Source: Streptomyces sp. NRRL F-4489 (GTDB lineage: Bacteria; Actinomycetota; Actinomycetes; Streptomycetales; Streptomycetaceae). From it: a DNA stretch of 64,000 nt. Below the pieces are notes generated by a model, which made no database searches, had not been told where the DNA came from, and saw only the letters and a program-made list of their open reading frames with translations. The stretch is taken from NCBI RefSeq assembly GCF_001509485.1, contig NZ_LLZI01000002.1, positions 1 to 64,000 on the forward strand, in the 5' to 3' direction. The position numbers and the translations under genes were made by a program. Positions 7,989 to 24,991 of the stretch are shown here, piece after piece. Each line of letters begins with the position of its first letter. The first letter of the stretch is position 1.

Positions 7989-9218
7989 TCACACCACGTG
8001 TACGGTCGGGACGTAGAGAATCCACTTGCCGCCGGCCTCGCGGAATTCCTGTTCCTTCGCCATGATTTCCTCGGCGTGGTTCCAGGCGAAGAGCAGGGCG
8101 TAGTCCGGGTATTCCGAGGAGAACGCGTCCGGGGTCTTGACGGGAATGTGCGTTCCCGGGCTGAGCCGGCCCTGCTTGGCGGGCGTGGTGTCGCAGATGA
8201 ACGGGACGAGGTCCGGGCCGATGCCGCAGAGGTTGGTGACCGTCGCGCTCTTGGCGGTCGCGCCGTAGCCGACGACGGTCTTGCCCTCGTCGCGCAGCTT
8301 CGTGAGCAGCGCGGTCAGGTCCTCGCGGATCTTGACGACGTTGGCGCCGAACGCCTTGAGGGTGGCCAGGTCGGAGAGCTTGCGCTCGGTTTCCTCGGCG
8401 ACGAGGGCGGCCACCGCCTCGGACGGGGTGCGCTGCCCGGCGGGCGCGAGGAAGTAGCGGACCTCGCCGCCGTGCACCGTCAGCCGCTCGACGTGCACCA
8501 GCTCCAGGCCGTTGCGCCGGGCCATCTCCTGCACCGAGCGGGCGGTGAAGAAGTAGAAGTGCTCGTCGTAGATCTGGTCGAACGAGGTGCGCTCGACGAT
8601 GTCGCCGAGGTAGGGGTCCTCGAAGACGAAGACGCCGGTGGGCTTCAGCAGGGCGTTCACGCCCGCCAGGATGGAGCCCATGTAGGGGATGTGGCAGAGG
8701 GTGTTGGCGGCGTAGATGACGTCGGCCGGGCCGTCCTCGGCGTGGATCTCCCGCGCCGTGGCCTCCTCGAAGAACGACGTGCGGACCCGGATGCCCTTGG
8801 ACGCGGCGACGTCCGCGACGCTGGCGGACGGCTCGACGCCCAGGTGGCGGACGCCGTGGTCGGCGATCGCCTTGAGCATCACACCGTCGTTGCAGCCCAG
8901 TTCGACGATGAACGGGTCCTCGGCGGTGAGCTCGTCGGCCAGCAGCTGCTTGGCCAGGTTGGTGAAGTGCTCCCGCATGAAGGCCGAGCCGGACGAGAAG
9001 TACGGGTACTCCTCGTGGAACATCTTGTCCCGCGGGACCTCTTCCATCAGCTGCACCATGGTGCAGGACTCGCAGACGCCGACGGCCAGCCGGAAGAAGA
9101 ACTCCTGGGAGAAGTCCGCGTCCGGGGCCGGGAAGGCGTCGGACAGGGGCTGGCGGCCGAAGTCAAAGAATTCCTGTACCGGAGCGGCACAGATACGGCA
9201 TGGGGGCGTGCTCGACAT
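7989..9218 (-). CDS. NDP-hexose 3-C-methyltransferase
   Basis: A SAM-dependent methyltransferase of 409 aa, of the TylC3/EvaC type. The N-terminus has a four-cysteine zinc site (CRIC and CESC, about 50 residues apart). A Rossmann SAM-binding segment (IVELGCNDGVML) and a C-terminal second nucleotide-type domain with GYGATAKS follow. It would methylate C3 of a dTDP-3-keto or 3-amino-4-keto-deoxysugar, giving a branched sugar such as epivancosamine or mycarose. The ATG at 9218 has AGGAG 5 bp upstream. It is the first gene of a nine-gene minus-strand operon. A 393-bp divergent gap with an operator-like palindrome separates it from the dioxygenase gene. Confidence 0.9.
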   Translation of the reverse strand: MSSTPPCRICAAPVQEFFDFGRQPLSDAFPAPDADFSQEFFFRLAVGVCESCTMVQLMEEVPRDKMFHEEYPYFSSGSAFMREHFTNLAKQLLADELTAEDPFIVELGCNDGVMLKAIADHGVRHLGVEPSASVADVAASKGIRVRTSFFEEATAREIHAEDGPADVIYAANTLCHIPYMGSILAGVNALLKPTGVFVFEDPYLGDIVERTSFDQIYDEHFYFFTARSVQEMARRNGLELVHVERLTVHGGEVRYFLAPAGQRTPSEAVAALVAEETERKLSDLATLKAFGANVVKIREDLTALLTKLRDEGKTVVGYGATAKSATVTNLCGIGPDLVPFICDTTPAKQGRLSPGTHIPVKTPDAFSSEYPDYALLFAWNHAEEIMAKEQEFREAGGKWILYVPTVHVV

Positions 9219-9610
9219 ACATGCTCCTGGAAGGCCGACCGGCGGCAAGGGAACGGAAATACCCGAACTCCGGCGGCACGCTGGTGCGCCGTCCGAAGCG
9301 GTTCTCGGTGAGTGTGCCCCAGAAACCGGCCGGGGTGGAAGGTCTGCATTGTGCGCTGTCTCGCTGGCGGGACAGGAAAACCGCCGCCGCGCGGCCGTTT
9401 CCGGTGGAACGGCGAACGCCCGCGCGCGGACGGCGAATTCACCTGTCCCGCCTGCTCGGTGACATTTATCCTGGCGAAGTCCCAGTGCGCCCGTGCGGTC
9501 CGCAAGAGGTGCCCGCGAAAAAACGCGGGCCCGGCCAGGAATCCCGTGAATGGCTCACGCCGGCCGCCGGCGGTCCCCGCGCACGGCCCCAGTGAGAAGG
9601 CATCCGAACC
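9219..9610. other. Divergent intergenic region, C-methyltransferase / dioxygenase
   Basis: This is 392 bp without a convincing gene. It must hold the promoters of the minus-strand sugar/lyase operon and of the plus-strand dioxygenase. The only striking element is the near-palindrome at 9356-9373, described separately. I could not read clear -10/-35 boxes. Confidence 0.6.
9356..9373 (-). promoter_or_regulatory. Operator-like near-palindrome, copy 1
   Basis: The minus strand reads GTCCCGCCAGCGAGACAG. It differs at one base from the identical copies at 24137 and 33032. On the plus strand it is flanked as CTGTC...GACAG (9356-9375), so the outer arms are also palindromic here. It lies 138 bp before the C-methyltransferase start and 238 bp before the dioxygenase start. 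See the finding on the shared operator. Confidence 0.6.
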
Positions 9611-10597
9611 ATGACTCAGACCAGCTCGTTTCCCGCACTGACCGAGAACGCGGTGGCCCTCACCGACACCCAGCGCGAAGAGGTCGCCCTCCTGGCCGAG
9701 GATCTCGCCCGGGCCGCGTCCGGCGTACTGGACAGCGCCGAGTGGCTGGCCGCGGCCCGCGCCGCCGCCGTCCGCCTGCCGGAGCAACTCCGCGCCGCCA
9801 TACGGGAGTTCCGTTACGAGGCGGGCCCGGACGGCGTGCTGCTGATCCGCAATCTGCCCATCCAGGCCGACCTGCCCGCCACCCCCACCCGCCTTGGCTC
9901 GGTGCAGCGCACCGCGACCACCGCGGCCGGCGCGATCACCATGGTGCTGCTCCAGCTCGGCGAGGTGATCGCGTACCGCAGCGAGAAGTCCGGGGCGCTG
10001 GTGCAGGACGTGGTGCCGGTGCCGGGCCAGGAGGGCGAGCAGAGCAACGCCGGCTCGGTGCGCCTGCAGATGCACAGCGAGAACGCCTTCCACGCCAACC
10101 GCCCCGACTACCTCGGCCTGCTGTGCCTGCGCACCGACCCGACCGGCGACGCGCGGCTGTGCACCGCGTCGGTCCGCCGGGCGCTGCCGCTGCTGTCCGG
10201 CGAGGCCCGCCGGGTGCTGTCCGAGGAGCGGTTCATGACCGAGGCGCCGCCGTCGTTCGGCGGCTCCGGGAGCGTCCCGCCGCCGGTCCACGCGATCCTG
10301 CGCGGCGCCCCCGACGACCCGGACGTACTGGTGGACTTCAACGCCACCCACGCGCTGGACGACGGCGCCCGGCGCGCCATGGCGGAGCTGAGCGCCGCCT
10401 TCGAGCGGACCACCCACGCGCTCGCGCTGACCGCCGGCGATCTCGCGGTGGTCGACAACCGCCTGGTCGTGCACGGCCGGACGTCCTACACCCCGCGCTA
10501 CGACGGCACCGACCGCTGGCTGCACCGGGTCTACGCGGTCGCGGACTACCGCCGCTCCCGGGCCGACCGGCAGGGCGCGGGGAGTGTGCTGGACTGA
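9611..10597 (+). CDS. Fe(II)/2-oxoglutarate amino acid beta-hydroxylase (VioC/AsnO/OrfP type)
   Basis: A TauD/clavaminate-synthase-fold protein of 328 aa. The iron ligands are visible as HSENAFH (His-x-Glu, as in the arginine and asparagine 3-hydroxylases) near residue 157 and the distal His in VVHGR. DRWLHRVY supplies the Arg that binds 2-oxoglutarate. Relatives hydroxylate C3 of free L-arginine or L-asparagine before NRPS loading. Here the substrate could be Arg, Asn, citrulline or ureidoalanine; the last two are suggested by the neighbouring carbamoyltransferase. It is the only plus-strand gene in the first 24 kb and forms its own transcription unit ending at a strong terminator. Confidence 0.87.
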   Translation: MTQTSSFPALTENAVALTDTQREEVALLAEDLARAASGVLDSAEWLAAARAAAVRLPEQLRAAIREFRYEAGPDGVLLIRNLPIQADLPATPTRLGSVQRTATTAAGAITMVLLQLGEVIAYRSEKSGALVQDVVPVPGQEGEQSNAGSVRLQMHSENAFHANRPDYLGLLCLRTDPTGDARLCTASVRRALPLLSGEARRVLSEERFMTEAPPSFGGSGSVPPPVHAILRGAPDDPDVLVDFNATHALDDGARRAMAELSAAFERTTHALALTAGDLAVVDNRLVVHGRTSYTPRYDGTDRWLHRVYAVADYRRSRADRQGAGSVLD

Positions 10598-10642
10598 CGG
10601 CCCCGGCGCGCTCCCCCGGGGCGCGGAACCGGAGCCGGGCGC

Positions 10643-10678
10643 GGGCCCCGCCGGACGGTCGTACCGCCGGCGGGGCCC
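10643..10678. terminator. Convergent bidirectional terminator
   Basis: A perfect 12-bp inverted repeat, GGGCCCCGCCGG (10643-10654) and its complement (10667-10678), with a 12-nt loop. It lies between the plus-strand dioxygenase (ends 10597) and the minus-strand carbamoyltransferase (ends 10699), so it can serve both. Confidence 0.75.
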
Positions 10679-10698
10679 ACGCGTGTGTCCGGCCCGGG

Positions 10699-11651
10699 TC
10701 AGCCCTTGGCGGGGCCGGTCCCGCGGCACCACTCCAGGACCGCCATCGCGCTGTGCATCTTGTTCCCGGCCTGCTCGAACGCCAGGCTCCGCGGCCCGTC
10801 GAGGACCTCGGCGGTGACCTCCTCGCCCCGGTGGGCCGGCAGGTCGTGCAGGAACACCGCGTCCGGGCTGCCCGCCCACAGCTCCGCGCGGACCTGGAAC
10901 GGCGCGAACACCGTGCGCCAGTCCGGGTCGGCCTTCGACGTGCCGGTGGTCTGCCAGCGCGCCGTGTAGACCGCGTCGAAGCCGCCGGGCAGATCGTCCA
11001 TGGTGTGGTGCTCGCGCAGCACCGCCCCGGAGGCCGCGGCCTGGGCGGCCGCCTTCGCGGCGATCCCGGCGGGCAGGCCGTAGCCGGGCGGGGTGCGCAG
11101 CTCGAACTCCACGCCGGGGAAGCGGGTCAGGGCCAGTGCCAGGGCCGTGGCGGTGTTGTTGCCCTCGCCCAGGTAGAGGACGCGCAGGCCCTCGACGCGG
11201 CCGAAGTGGCGGTACAGCGTGGTCAGGTCGGTCAGGGCCTGGGTGGGGTGCTCCTCGGCGCTCATCGCGTTGATCACCGCCATCCGGTCCTGGCGGGCCC
11301 AGGCGCGCATCTCGGCCGGGTCGGCGGCGGTGCGGGCCACCAGCACGTCCAGCATCCGGGACAGCACCCGGCCGGTGTCCTCGCTGGTCTCGCCGGTGTT
11401 CAGCTGGAGGTCGCCCGGCCCGTAGGCGATCAGGGAGCCGCCGAGCCGGAGGGTGCCGGCCGAGAAGGCGGTGCGGGTGCGGGTGGAGGTCTTGGCGAAG
11501 TAGACGCCGGTGACCAGGCCGTCCAGCGGCCGGCCGGCGTCCGCGGTGCCGGCGGAGAACGCGGCGCCGCGCTCCACGAGGTGGCGCAGGTCCGCGTCGG
11601 ACAGGTCGTCCAGGGATATCAGGTGGCGCACGGGACGGGCTTCCTGGGGCA

Positions 11652-11652
<1 letters not shown>
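10699..11652 (-). CDS. Carbamoyltransferase of the ornithine/aspartate family with altered amine site
   Basis: The protein has 317 aa. The carbamoyl-phosphate site STRTRTAF and the EEHPTQAL motif are intact. The amine-side motifs differ from ornithine carbamoyltransferase: HCLP is HDLP (HDLPAHRGEEV), and the DxxxSMG loop is replaced by TARWQTTG. It should therefore carbamoylate an amine other than ornithine. With SbnA/SbnB in the cluster, 2,3-diaminopropionate (giving ureidoalanine), free or within the peptide as proposed for VioL in viomycin, is the best guess. Its ATG overlaps the NRPS 2 stop by one base, so it is the last gene of the NRPS operon. Confidence 0.85.
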
Positions 11653-18175
<6,523 letters not shown>

Positions 18176-18179
<4 letters not shown>

Positions 18180-21100
18180 CGGTCGTACTCCCTGTGTGCG
18201 GCGGCGAGTTCGGCCTCGCTCAGTGACGCGATCTCGGCGCGGACGGCGTCCTCGACGGCCTCCGCCAGCGCGGCGACGGTGGGCCGGTCGAAGAGGGTGC
18301 GCAGCGGCAGGGCGACGTCGTACGCCTCCTGGATCCGGGCGGTGACCCGGGCGGCGCGGACCGAGTCGCCGCCCAGCCGGAAGAAGTCGTTCCGGGCGCC
18401 GACGCGCGGGGCGCGGCCGTCCGGCCCGGTCAGCACCTCGGCCCAGATCCCGGCGAGCGCCTCCTCGAGCGGCCCCTCGGGCGCGGTGTACGGGGCGTCG
18501 TCGGCGACCGTGGCCAGGTCGGGCGCGGGCAGCGCGGCGAGGTCGATCTTGTGGTGGCGGGTCAGCGGCAGCGCGCCGAGCGGCACCAGGACGGTGGGCA
18601 GCATGTAGCCGGGCAGATGGCGGGCGCAGTGGTCCAGCAGCGCGTCGCGGTCCGGGAGCGGGCCGCCGGCGGCCGGGACGCAGTAGCCGACCAGCCGGGC
18701 GGCGTCGCCGGTGCCGTGGGCGGTGACCACCGCCTCGGCGACGCCCGGGTGGGCGGCCAGCACCGCCGCCACCTCGCCGGTCTCCACCCGCCGGCCGCGG
18801 ATCTTCACCTGGCCGTCGGCGCGCCCGGCGAAGACCAGGGTGCCGTCCGGCAGCATCCGGGCCAGGTCGCCGGTGCGGTACAGCCGGGCGCCGGGCGGCC
18901 CGTACGGATCGGGCACGAAGCGTTCGGCGGTCAGCGCCGGGCGGCCCACGTAGCCCCGGGACAACCCCCGCCCGCCCAGGCACAGTTCACCGATCGTGCC
19001 GGGCGGCACCGGGCGCAGCAGCGGGTCCAGGACGCGGGCGCTGACGTGGGCGTACGGGCGGCCGATGGGGAGTTCGGCGGTGGTGTCCGTGGCGGTGACG
19101 GTCCAGCGGGTGGCGGCGATGGTGGCCTCGGTGGGGCCGTACTCGTTGACGAACCGCTTCAGGCCGCTCGCCAGTTCGCGGGCCAGCTCCGGCGGGCAGG
19201 GCTCGCCGCCGGTCTGGCCGACCAGCGGGCGGTCGCCCAGGCCGCTGTCGCGCAGCAGCCGCCACTGCGGGTGGACGGCCTGGAGGTGGGTGACGCCGGT
19301 CCGGTCGATCAGCTCCACCAGCGCCGGGTAGTCGGCGGTCTCGCTGTCCCGGGCGAGCACCACCCGGCCGCCGGCCAGCAGCGGCATGACCAGCTCGGTG
19401 AACGAGATGTCGAACGAGGCCGGGGCGAGCGCCAGCCAGGCGCTGTCCGGGCCGAACTCCAGGTGCTCCCGGGAGGCGTGCAGCAGCCGCAGCAGCGACC
19501 GGTGCTCGACGCCGACGCCCTTGGGGCGGCCGGTGGAGCCGGAGGTGTAGATGACGTACGCGAGCCGGGCCGGGTCGTGCGGGGCGGCCTCCGGCGGGGT
19601 GCCGGGAGCCGCCGGGTCCGGGGTGTCGCCGGTGGTGAGCCAGGCGCCGTCGTGGCGGGCGCCGAGCCGGGCGCGGCCCGCCGCGTCGGAGACCAGCGCC
19701 ACGGCCCGGGAGTCGGCCAGGATGTGCGCCAGCCGCTCGTCGGGCGAGCCCGGGTCCAGCGGGACGTACGCGGCGCCCGCCTGCCAGATGCCCAGCAGGC
19801 AGGCCAGTAGATCGGGGGAGCGCGGCAGCAGTACGGCGACCGTGGTCTCCGGGCCGGCGCCCAGGGCGCGCAGCCGGTCCGCGAACCAGCCGGCCCGCTC
19901 CCGCAGCCGCGCGTAGCTCCACCGCTCGTCGCCGCAGACCAGCGCGGTGGCCTCCGGGGTGCGCGCGGCCGCGGCGGCGAAGGCGGTGGCCACGCAGCCG
20001 TCCGGGGCGTCGGCGGCGGCCGGGGCGGCGGCGCCGAGCGCGAGGAGCCGGGACCGTTCGGCGTCCGGCAGCAGTTCGGCGTCGGCCAGCCTGCCCCCGG
20101 GGGCGTCGGCGAACGACTCCAGCAGCCGGATCCAGCAGGCGGCCAGCCGCTCGACGGTGGCCGCGTCGAACAGCGCGGTGGCGTACTCGGCCAGGCCCAG
20201 CAGGCTCCCGTCCGCCTGCCGCTGGACGACGAAGGTGAGGTCGGTACGGGCGGACTGCCAGGCGGCGCGGAACGCGTCGAGGTCCGCGCCGCGCAGCGCG
20301 GTGCCGGTGCGGCCCTCCTCGTGGAAGTCGAACATGACCTGGTAGAGCGGGGTGCGCGCGGGGTCGCGCTCCGGCTGGAGGGCGCGCACGAGGCGGTCGA
20401 ACGGCAGGTCCTGGTGGGCCAGCGCGTCCAGCACGGTCTCCCGTACCGCGGCGACGGCGTCCCGGACGGTCGCGTCACCGTCCGGGCGGCAGCGGATGAC
20501 GAGGGTGTTGAGGAAGTAGCCGACCGTCTGGGCGACTTCGGGGCGGTGGCGGCCGGCGACCGGCATGCCCAGGGTGAGGTCGGCGCGGCCGGTGAGGCGC
20601 GCGAGCAGGGCGGCGAAGGCGGTCAGCAGCGTCTGGTGCAGGGTGGCGCCGGTCTCCCGGCCCAGGGCGGCCAGCCGGTCGGTGAGCGCGGCGGGCACGG
20701 TGAAGGTGTGCAGCGCGCCGCGGCCGTCGCGGTCGGCGGGGCGGGGGCGGTCGGCCGGCAGCTCCAGCGGTACGGCACCGGTCAACCGCTCGCGCCAGTA
20801 AGCGAGTTGGCGTTCCATGGCGGCGTCGTCGGACGCGGCGCGGCGGCGCTGCCACACCGCGTGGTCCGCGTACTGCGCCGCGACCTCGGGCAGCTCGGGC
20901 CGCCCGCCGGAGTGGACCGCCGCGCCCAGCGCCAGCAGATCGCGCTCCAGCAGCACCGACGACCAGCCGTCGCAGGCGATGTGGTGGATGCCCAGCAGCA
21001 GCGCCTGGCCGCCGCCGGCGGTGCGCAGCAGCAGGCCGCGCCACACCGGGCCGCGCGCCAGGTCGAAACCGCGGCCCAGCTCGGCGCGGGCCAGCGCGCG

Positions 21101-23329
21101 CACCGCGGCGGCGTCCGGCGCCTCGGCGGTGCGCAGCTCCACCGGGCCGCCGGGGGCGTCGACGATCTGGACGGGGTCGGTGCCGTGGACCTCGTAGCGG
21201 GTGCGCAGGATCTCGTGGCGCTCGGCGAGCCGGGCCAGGGCGGTGCGCACGGTGGCCTCGGTCCACTCGGCGGGGAGCCGGATCCAGATCAGGTCGGCCC
21301 ACTCGGGGCTGCCGGGGCGCAGCTGCTCCAGCAGCCACAGGCCGCGCTGGCCGTTGGAGAGCGGCAGCCCGCCGTCCCGGGGGACGGGGACGACGGGGGC
21401 TTGGTCGGCGGCCGGGTCCGCCGTGTCCGCCGCCGCTTCCGGTGCCTCCGGCGCGCCGTCCAGCAGCGCGGCCTGGTCGGCGACGGTCAGGGCGGAGAAG
21501 AGGGCGCGCAGGTCGATCCGGCGGCCCGCGGCGGCGGAGAGCCGGCCGGCGAGTTGGCCGAGGTGGAGGGAGGAGCCGCCGGACTGGAAGAAGTCGTCGT
21601 GTGCGCCGACCGTTTCGGCCGGTACGTCCAGCAGCTCCGCCCAGGCCCGGGCCACCGCGCGCTCGGCGGCGGTGCGCGGCGGGACGTGCGGTGCGCCGCC
21701 GGTGTCCGGGCCGGGCGCGGGCAGCGCGGACCGGTCGGTCTTGCCGCTGGCCGTACGGGGGAAGGCCGCGACGGAGACGAAGACGGCCGGGATCAGCTGG
21801 TCCGGCAGGGTGCGGCGGAGGAAGGCGCGCAGCTCCGCCGGGGCGGGCGCGGCGCCGCGCGGCTGCACCCAGGCCACCAGCCGCTGCCCGCCCGCGCGGT
21901 CCGGGGCGGTGCCGACGACGGCGCCGGCGACCCGGGGGTGGCCGGCCAGGACGGCCTCCACCTCGCCGGGCTCGATCCGTACGCCGTTGACCTTGAGCTG
22001 CTGGTCCAGGCGGCCGAGGTACGCAAGGGTGCCGTCGGCGGCGCGGCGGACGCGGTCGCCGGTGCGGTACAGGCGGGCGCCGGGCGGGCCCTCGGGGTCG
22101 GGGACGAACCGCTCGGCGGTCAGGGCGGGGCGGCCGAGGTAGCCGGTGGCGACCCCGGCCCCGCCGGCGTACAACTCACCGGTGGCGCCGTCCGGCACCG
22201 GGCGGCCGTCCGGACCGAGGACCAGGGCGCGCAGGCCGCCGAGGGGGCGGCCGATGGGCACCGGGCCGGTGGTCTGCGCCGGGTCGAAGCGGTGCTCGGT
22301 GATGTCCACGGAGCACTCGGTGGGCCCGTAGGTGTTCCAGATCTCGATCTGCGGGGCGCGGGCCAGCAGGCGGTGGCACAGCTCGGCGTGGAGCGGTTCG
22401 CCGGCGCTGAACAGCAGCCGCAGGGCGCCGCAGCGCTCCCAGCCCGGCGCGTCCGCCAGCGCGCGCAGCACCGAGGGGACGGCCTGGAGGACGGTGGCCC
22501 GGCCGGCGGCCACCGCGTCGAGCAGCGCCGCCGGGTCGCGTTCGGCGCCGGGCGGGGCGAGCACCACCGTGCCGCCGCTGATCAGCGGCGCGAACAGCTC
22601 GAGTCCGGCCGCGTCGAAGCCGATCGTGGTCTTCTGCAGGATGCGGTCGGCGGGGCCGAGGCCGTGCCGGGACGCCAGCCAGCGGACCCGGTTGGCGATC
22701 CCGCCGTGCGGGACCACCACGCCCTTGGGGCGGCCGGTGGAGCCGGAGGTGTACAGGACGTAGGCCGGGCGCCGGGCGGCCTCGCCGGGGCCGCCGGGGA
22801 GCGGCGGGGCGGTGTCCGGGAAGGCCGCGGGGTCCTCGTCCGCCGCGGCGCCGTTCTCGGCGAGCGGCAGCACGCCAAGGGTGGCGGGCGCGCCGGCCGG
22901 CAGCGCGTCCAGGGCGCCGCGCTCGGTCAGCACCAGCGGGGCGCGGGTGTCGGCCAGCGTCCAGGCGAGGCGGTCGGCCGGGTGGTCCGGGTCCATCGGG
23001 ACGTACGCGGCGCCCGCGCGCCACACCGCCAGCAGGGCGGTGACCAGGGCGGGCCCGCGCCGCAGGGACACCCCGACCAGGCTGCCCGGGCCGATGCCCA
23101 GCGCCCGCAGCCGGTGCGCGAGGCGGTTGGCCCGGCGGTCCAGCTCGCCGTAGGTCAGGCCGGGCCGGCCGGGCGGGAGGCTGTCGACCGCGAGCGCGCC
23201 GGGGGCGGCCGCGGCCCGCTCGGCGATCAGGTCCGGCAGCAGCGGCGCCGGTCCCGCCGCGTCCGGCGCGCCGGAGTGCCCGGACGGCTCCCCGGGGGTC
23301 GAAACGGCCGACAGCGTCCAGTCGTTCAC
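18176..23329 (-). CDS. Two-module NRPS, A-T-C-A-T (initiation protein)
   Basis: The protein has 1717 aa from a GTG preceded by GAAGGAG. In order: A (YVLYTSGSTG near residue 194), T (DDFFQSGGSSL near 583), C with intact HHIACDG near 781, A (YVIYTSGSTG near 1260) and T (DFFRLGGDSV near 1655). With no leading C domain it should start the peptide. Hand-read specificity codes are D-A-L-Q-F-A-T-V-D-K and D-I-T-Q-Q-G-E-I-A-K; neither matches one I know. No epimerisation domains are present in either NRPS. The two proteins together would make a tetrapeptide if each module acts once. The 3' stop overlaps the NRPS 2 start. Confidence 0.93.
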
Positions 23330-23396
23330 AGATGCTCCTTCGACGGCATCGCCCCGCGCGGGCGGGAAAGGTGCGGCGGGCACCCCAGGGGCCCGG

Positions 23397-23612
23397 TCAG
23401 CCGGCGGCGGACCGCTCCATCCGGCGGCGCAGGCTCAGCGGCCGCATGTCGGTCCACACCGTGTCGATATGGCGCAGGCACTCCTCGCGGCTGCCTTCGG
23501 TGCCCTCGGCGTACCAGCCGTCCGGCAGCGGCCGGTCGGCCCACCAGATCGAGTACTGTTCCTCGTCGTTGCGGACCACGCGGTAGGTGTGGTCGCTGCT
23601 GCGGTCGTCCAT
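23397..23612 (-). CDS. MbtH-like NRPS accessory protein
   Basis: A 71-aa MbtH family protein. The signature is seen as NDEEQYSIWW, LPDGWYAEGTEGSREECLRHI and VWTDMRPLSLRRRM. It binds and activates A domains. Located between the carrier protein and NRPS 1 in the same operon, it should serve the four A domains downstream. Confidence 0.95.
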   Translation of the reverse strand: MDDRSSDHTYRVVRNDEEQYSIWWADRPLPDGWYAEGTEGSREECLRHIDTVWTDMRPLSLRRRMERSAAG

Positions 23613-23649
23613 GCGGGATCCCAGGGTCGGGGGCGGGCGGGCCGCCGGT

Positions 23650-23976
23650 TCAGCTCTCGATGATGCGGCGGACCTTCGCCTCGAACTCGGCGGTGGTGCC
23701 GTTGCGTTCGGCGATACCGGCGATGTGCTCGGCGATCTCCCGGAAGGTGCGGCCCTCGAAGCCCTCCAGCTCCTCCAGGACCTTCATCTCCAGCTCGTTC
23801 TCCAGGTCGAGCAGGACCTGGACCATGGAGAACGAATCCAGGTCGCGCAGCTCCTCCGGCTCCGGGACATCGGGCTGCTCGGCGCAAATGGTGGCGGCCG
23901 TCCTGCGAATGACCTCGGTGAATTCGTCGATGAAGGCCGGCGCGCTGCTGTCCTTGGCCGTCGCGTTGTCCAACAT
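23650..23976 (-). CDS. Discrete acyl/peptidyl carrier protein
   Basis: The protein has 108 aa and is acidic and helical. DLDSFSMVQVLLDLENEL is the phosphopantetheine site, with Ser in D-S-F-S instead of the common D-S-L/V. This is the first gene of the NRPS operon; ATG at 23976, then MbtH after 37 bp. A freestanding carrier is not needed for the four NRPS modules, so it most likely carries the aromatic acyl unit activated by the ligase at 5878, or an amino acid being hydroxylated while tethered. Its partner cannot be decided from sequence. Confidence 0.85.
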   Translation of the reverse strand: MLDNATAKDSSAPAFIDEFTEVIRRTAATICAEQPDVPEPEELRDLDSFSMVQVLLDLENELEMKVLEELEGFEGRTFREIAEHIAGIAERNGTTAEFEAKVRRIIES

Positions 23977-24078
23977 AATTTTCGCCTACGCTCCTTGACC
24001 GCTCGCGCGGTTGAATTCTTCCGCCATCGGGCGGGCATGTGCCGAAACCGAAGGGAAATCCGGCGGCTATCGGGCCCG

Positions 24079-24108
24079 ACCGTAGTGCGGGCCGCGGCGG
24101 AGGGTCAA
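24079..24108 (-). promoter_or_regulatory. Predicted promoter of the NRPS operon
   Basis: On the minus strand TTGACC (24108-24103) and TACGGT (24084-24079) are separated by 18 bp, a good vegetative-type -35/-10 pair. The -10 is about 100 bp before the carrier-protein ATG. The palindrome at 24137-24154 ends about 28 bp upstream of the -35, a position suited to an activator. Confidence 0.5.
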
Positions 24109-24136
24109 CGAATCACTACCGGCTTTCCGCGCGGGC

Positions 24137-24154
24137 GTCCCGCCGGCGAGACAG
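24137..24154 (+). promoter_or_regulatory. Operator-like near-palindrome, copy 2
   Basis: The sequence GTCCCGCCGGCGAGACAG is identical over 18 bp to the copy at 33032. It lies 161 bp before the carrier-protein start and 225 bp before the GNAT start, in a divergent promoter region. Confidence 0.65.
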
Positions 24155-24378
24155 CCGCCGCACGTCCTTCCTGGTCAGCCTTGACCCCCGGTCGCGGGCC
24201 TGCCTACCGTCCGGTGATTCCCCTGCCGTGCCCGGCGGCGCTACCGGCCGGAATATCCCCGGCCGCCGCATTGCCGCCCGCATTCCGGCCGGTATAGAAA
24301 GCGGTACGGGAAATCAAGGGATTTGCAGCGACGGGCCGGCGGGCCGGTTCATCCACCGTGAAAGAGGCGTAAAGGCCC

Positions 24379-24912
24379 ATGTTGTTTCCGCACACCGAGA
24401 CCCGGCAGGTCGCCCTGCGCCCGGCCGGCCCCGAGGACGCCCCCGCGGCCTACGACATCCTCTTCCGGCTCGGAACCCCCGGACTTCCCGTCCTGGACCG
24501 CTACGCCAAGGATTTCGGGGCCGGGCTCTCGGCGTGCTTCCTGGTGCACCGCAAGGACACCGGCGAGGCCGTCGGACTGAGCACGATCTCGGAGCCCACG
24601 CCCGCCGGGCACCTCCGCATCGAGGTGCGGCTGGCCGGCGCGGAAAACGCCGCGCTCGCCGGTGAAGTGCACGCGCTGACCGCCAACTTCGCGTTCGCCA
24701 TGTGGCGGGTCCGCAAGGTGTACATTCACCGGACGTCGCCGGACGCCGGCGCCCTGGGTTTCGGGGCGGAGCACTCCGCGATGGTGCGCGCCGAGGCGGT
24801 CCTGCCCGACCACACGTATTTCCACGGCCAGTTGTGGGACGTCCACATCTTCGCCCTCCACCGTGACGACTGGAACGCGCACGGTGCGGCGCTGCTCAAG
24901 CAGTTCGTCTGA
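24379..24912 (+). CDS. GNAT-family acyltransferase, paralogue A
   Basis: The protein has 177 aa, starts MLFPHTETRQVALRPA and has a GNAT-like layout. It resembles the protein at 45458, sharing the MLFPHT start, NFAFAMWRV versus NYAFAMFPV, and the YF(H/R)G..WD(V/L)H block near the C-terminus. It would acylate an amine using acyl-CoA. It precedes the aminotransferase gene by 79 bp, so N-acylation of an amino sugar is the simplest role. Acylation of a diaminopropionate amine is an alternative. It is the first gene of a five-gene plus-strand operon. Confidence 0.72.
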   Translation: MLFPHTETRQVALRPAGPEDAPAAYDILFRLGTPGLPVLDRYAKDFGAGLSACFLVHRKDTGEAVGLSTISEPTPAGHLRIEVRLAGAENAALAGEVHALTANFAFAMWRVRKVYIHRTSPDAGALGFGAEHSAMVRAEAVLPDHTYFHGQLWDVHIFALHRDDWNAHGAALLKQFV

Positions 24913-24991
24913 AACGGCCGGGCGGCGATCCGCCTCCCCACGGCCAACTCTTCAATCCTGACGGCAACCCTGTTGGAGGTGACGTGCCGCG

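Larger units (their letters stand above)
23977..24378. other. Divergent intergenic region, NRPS operon / amino-sugar operon
   Basis: This is 402 bp with no gene I can support. It holds a promoter (24079-24108) and an operator-like palindrome (24137-24154) oriented to the NRPS operon. The plus-strand promoter for the GNAT/sugar operon must lie between about 24155 and 24360 but I could not read it. Confidence 0.6.
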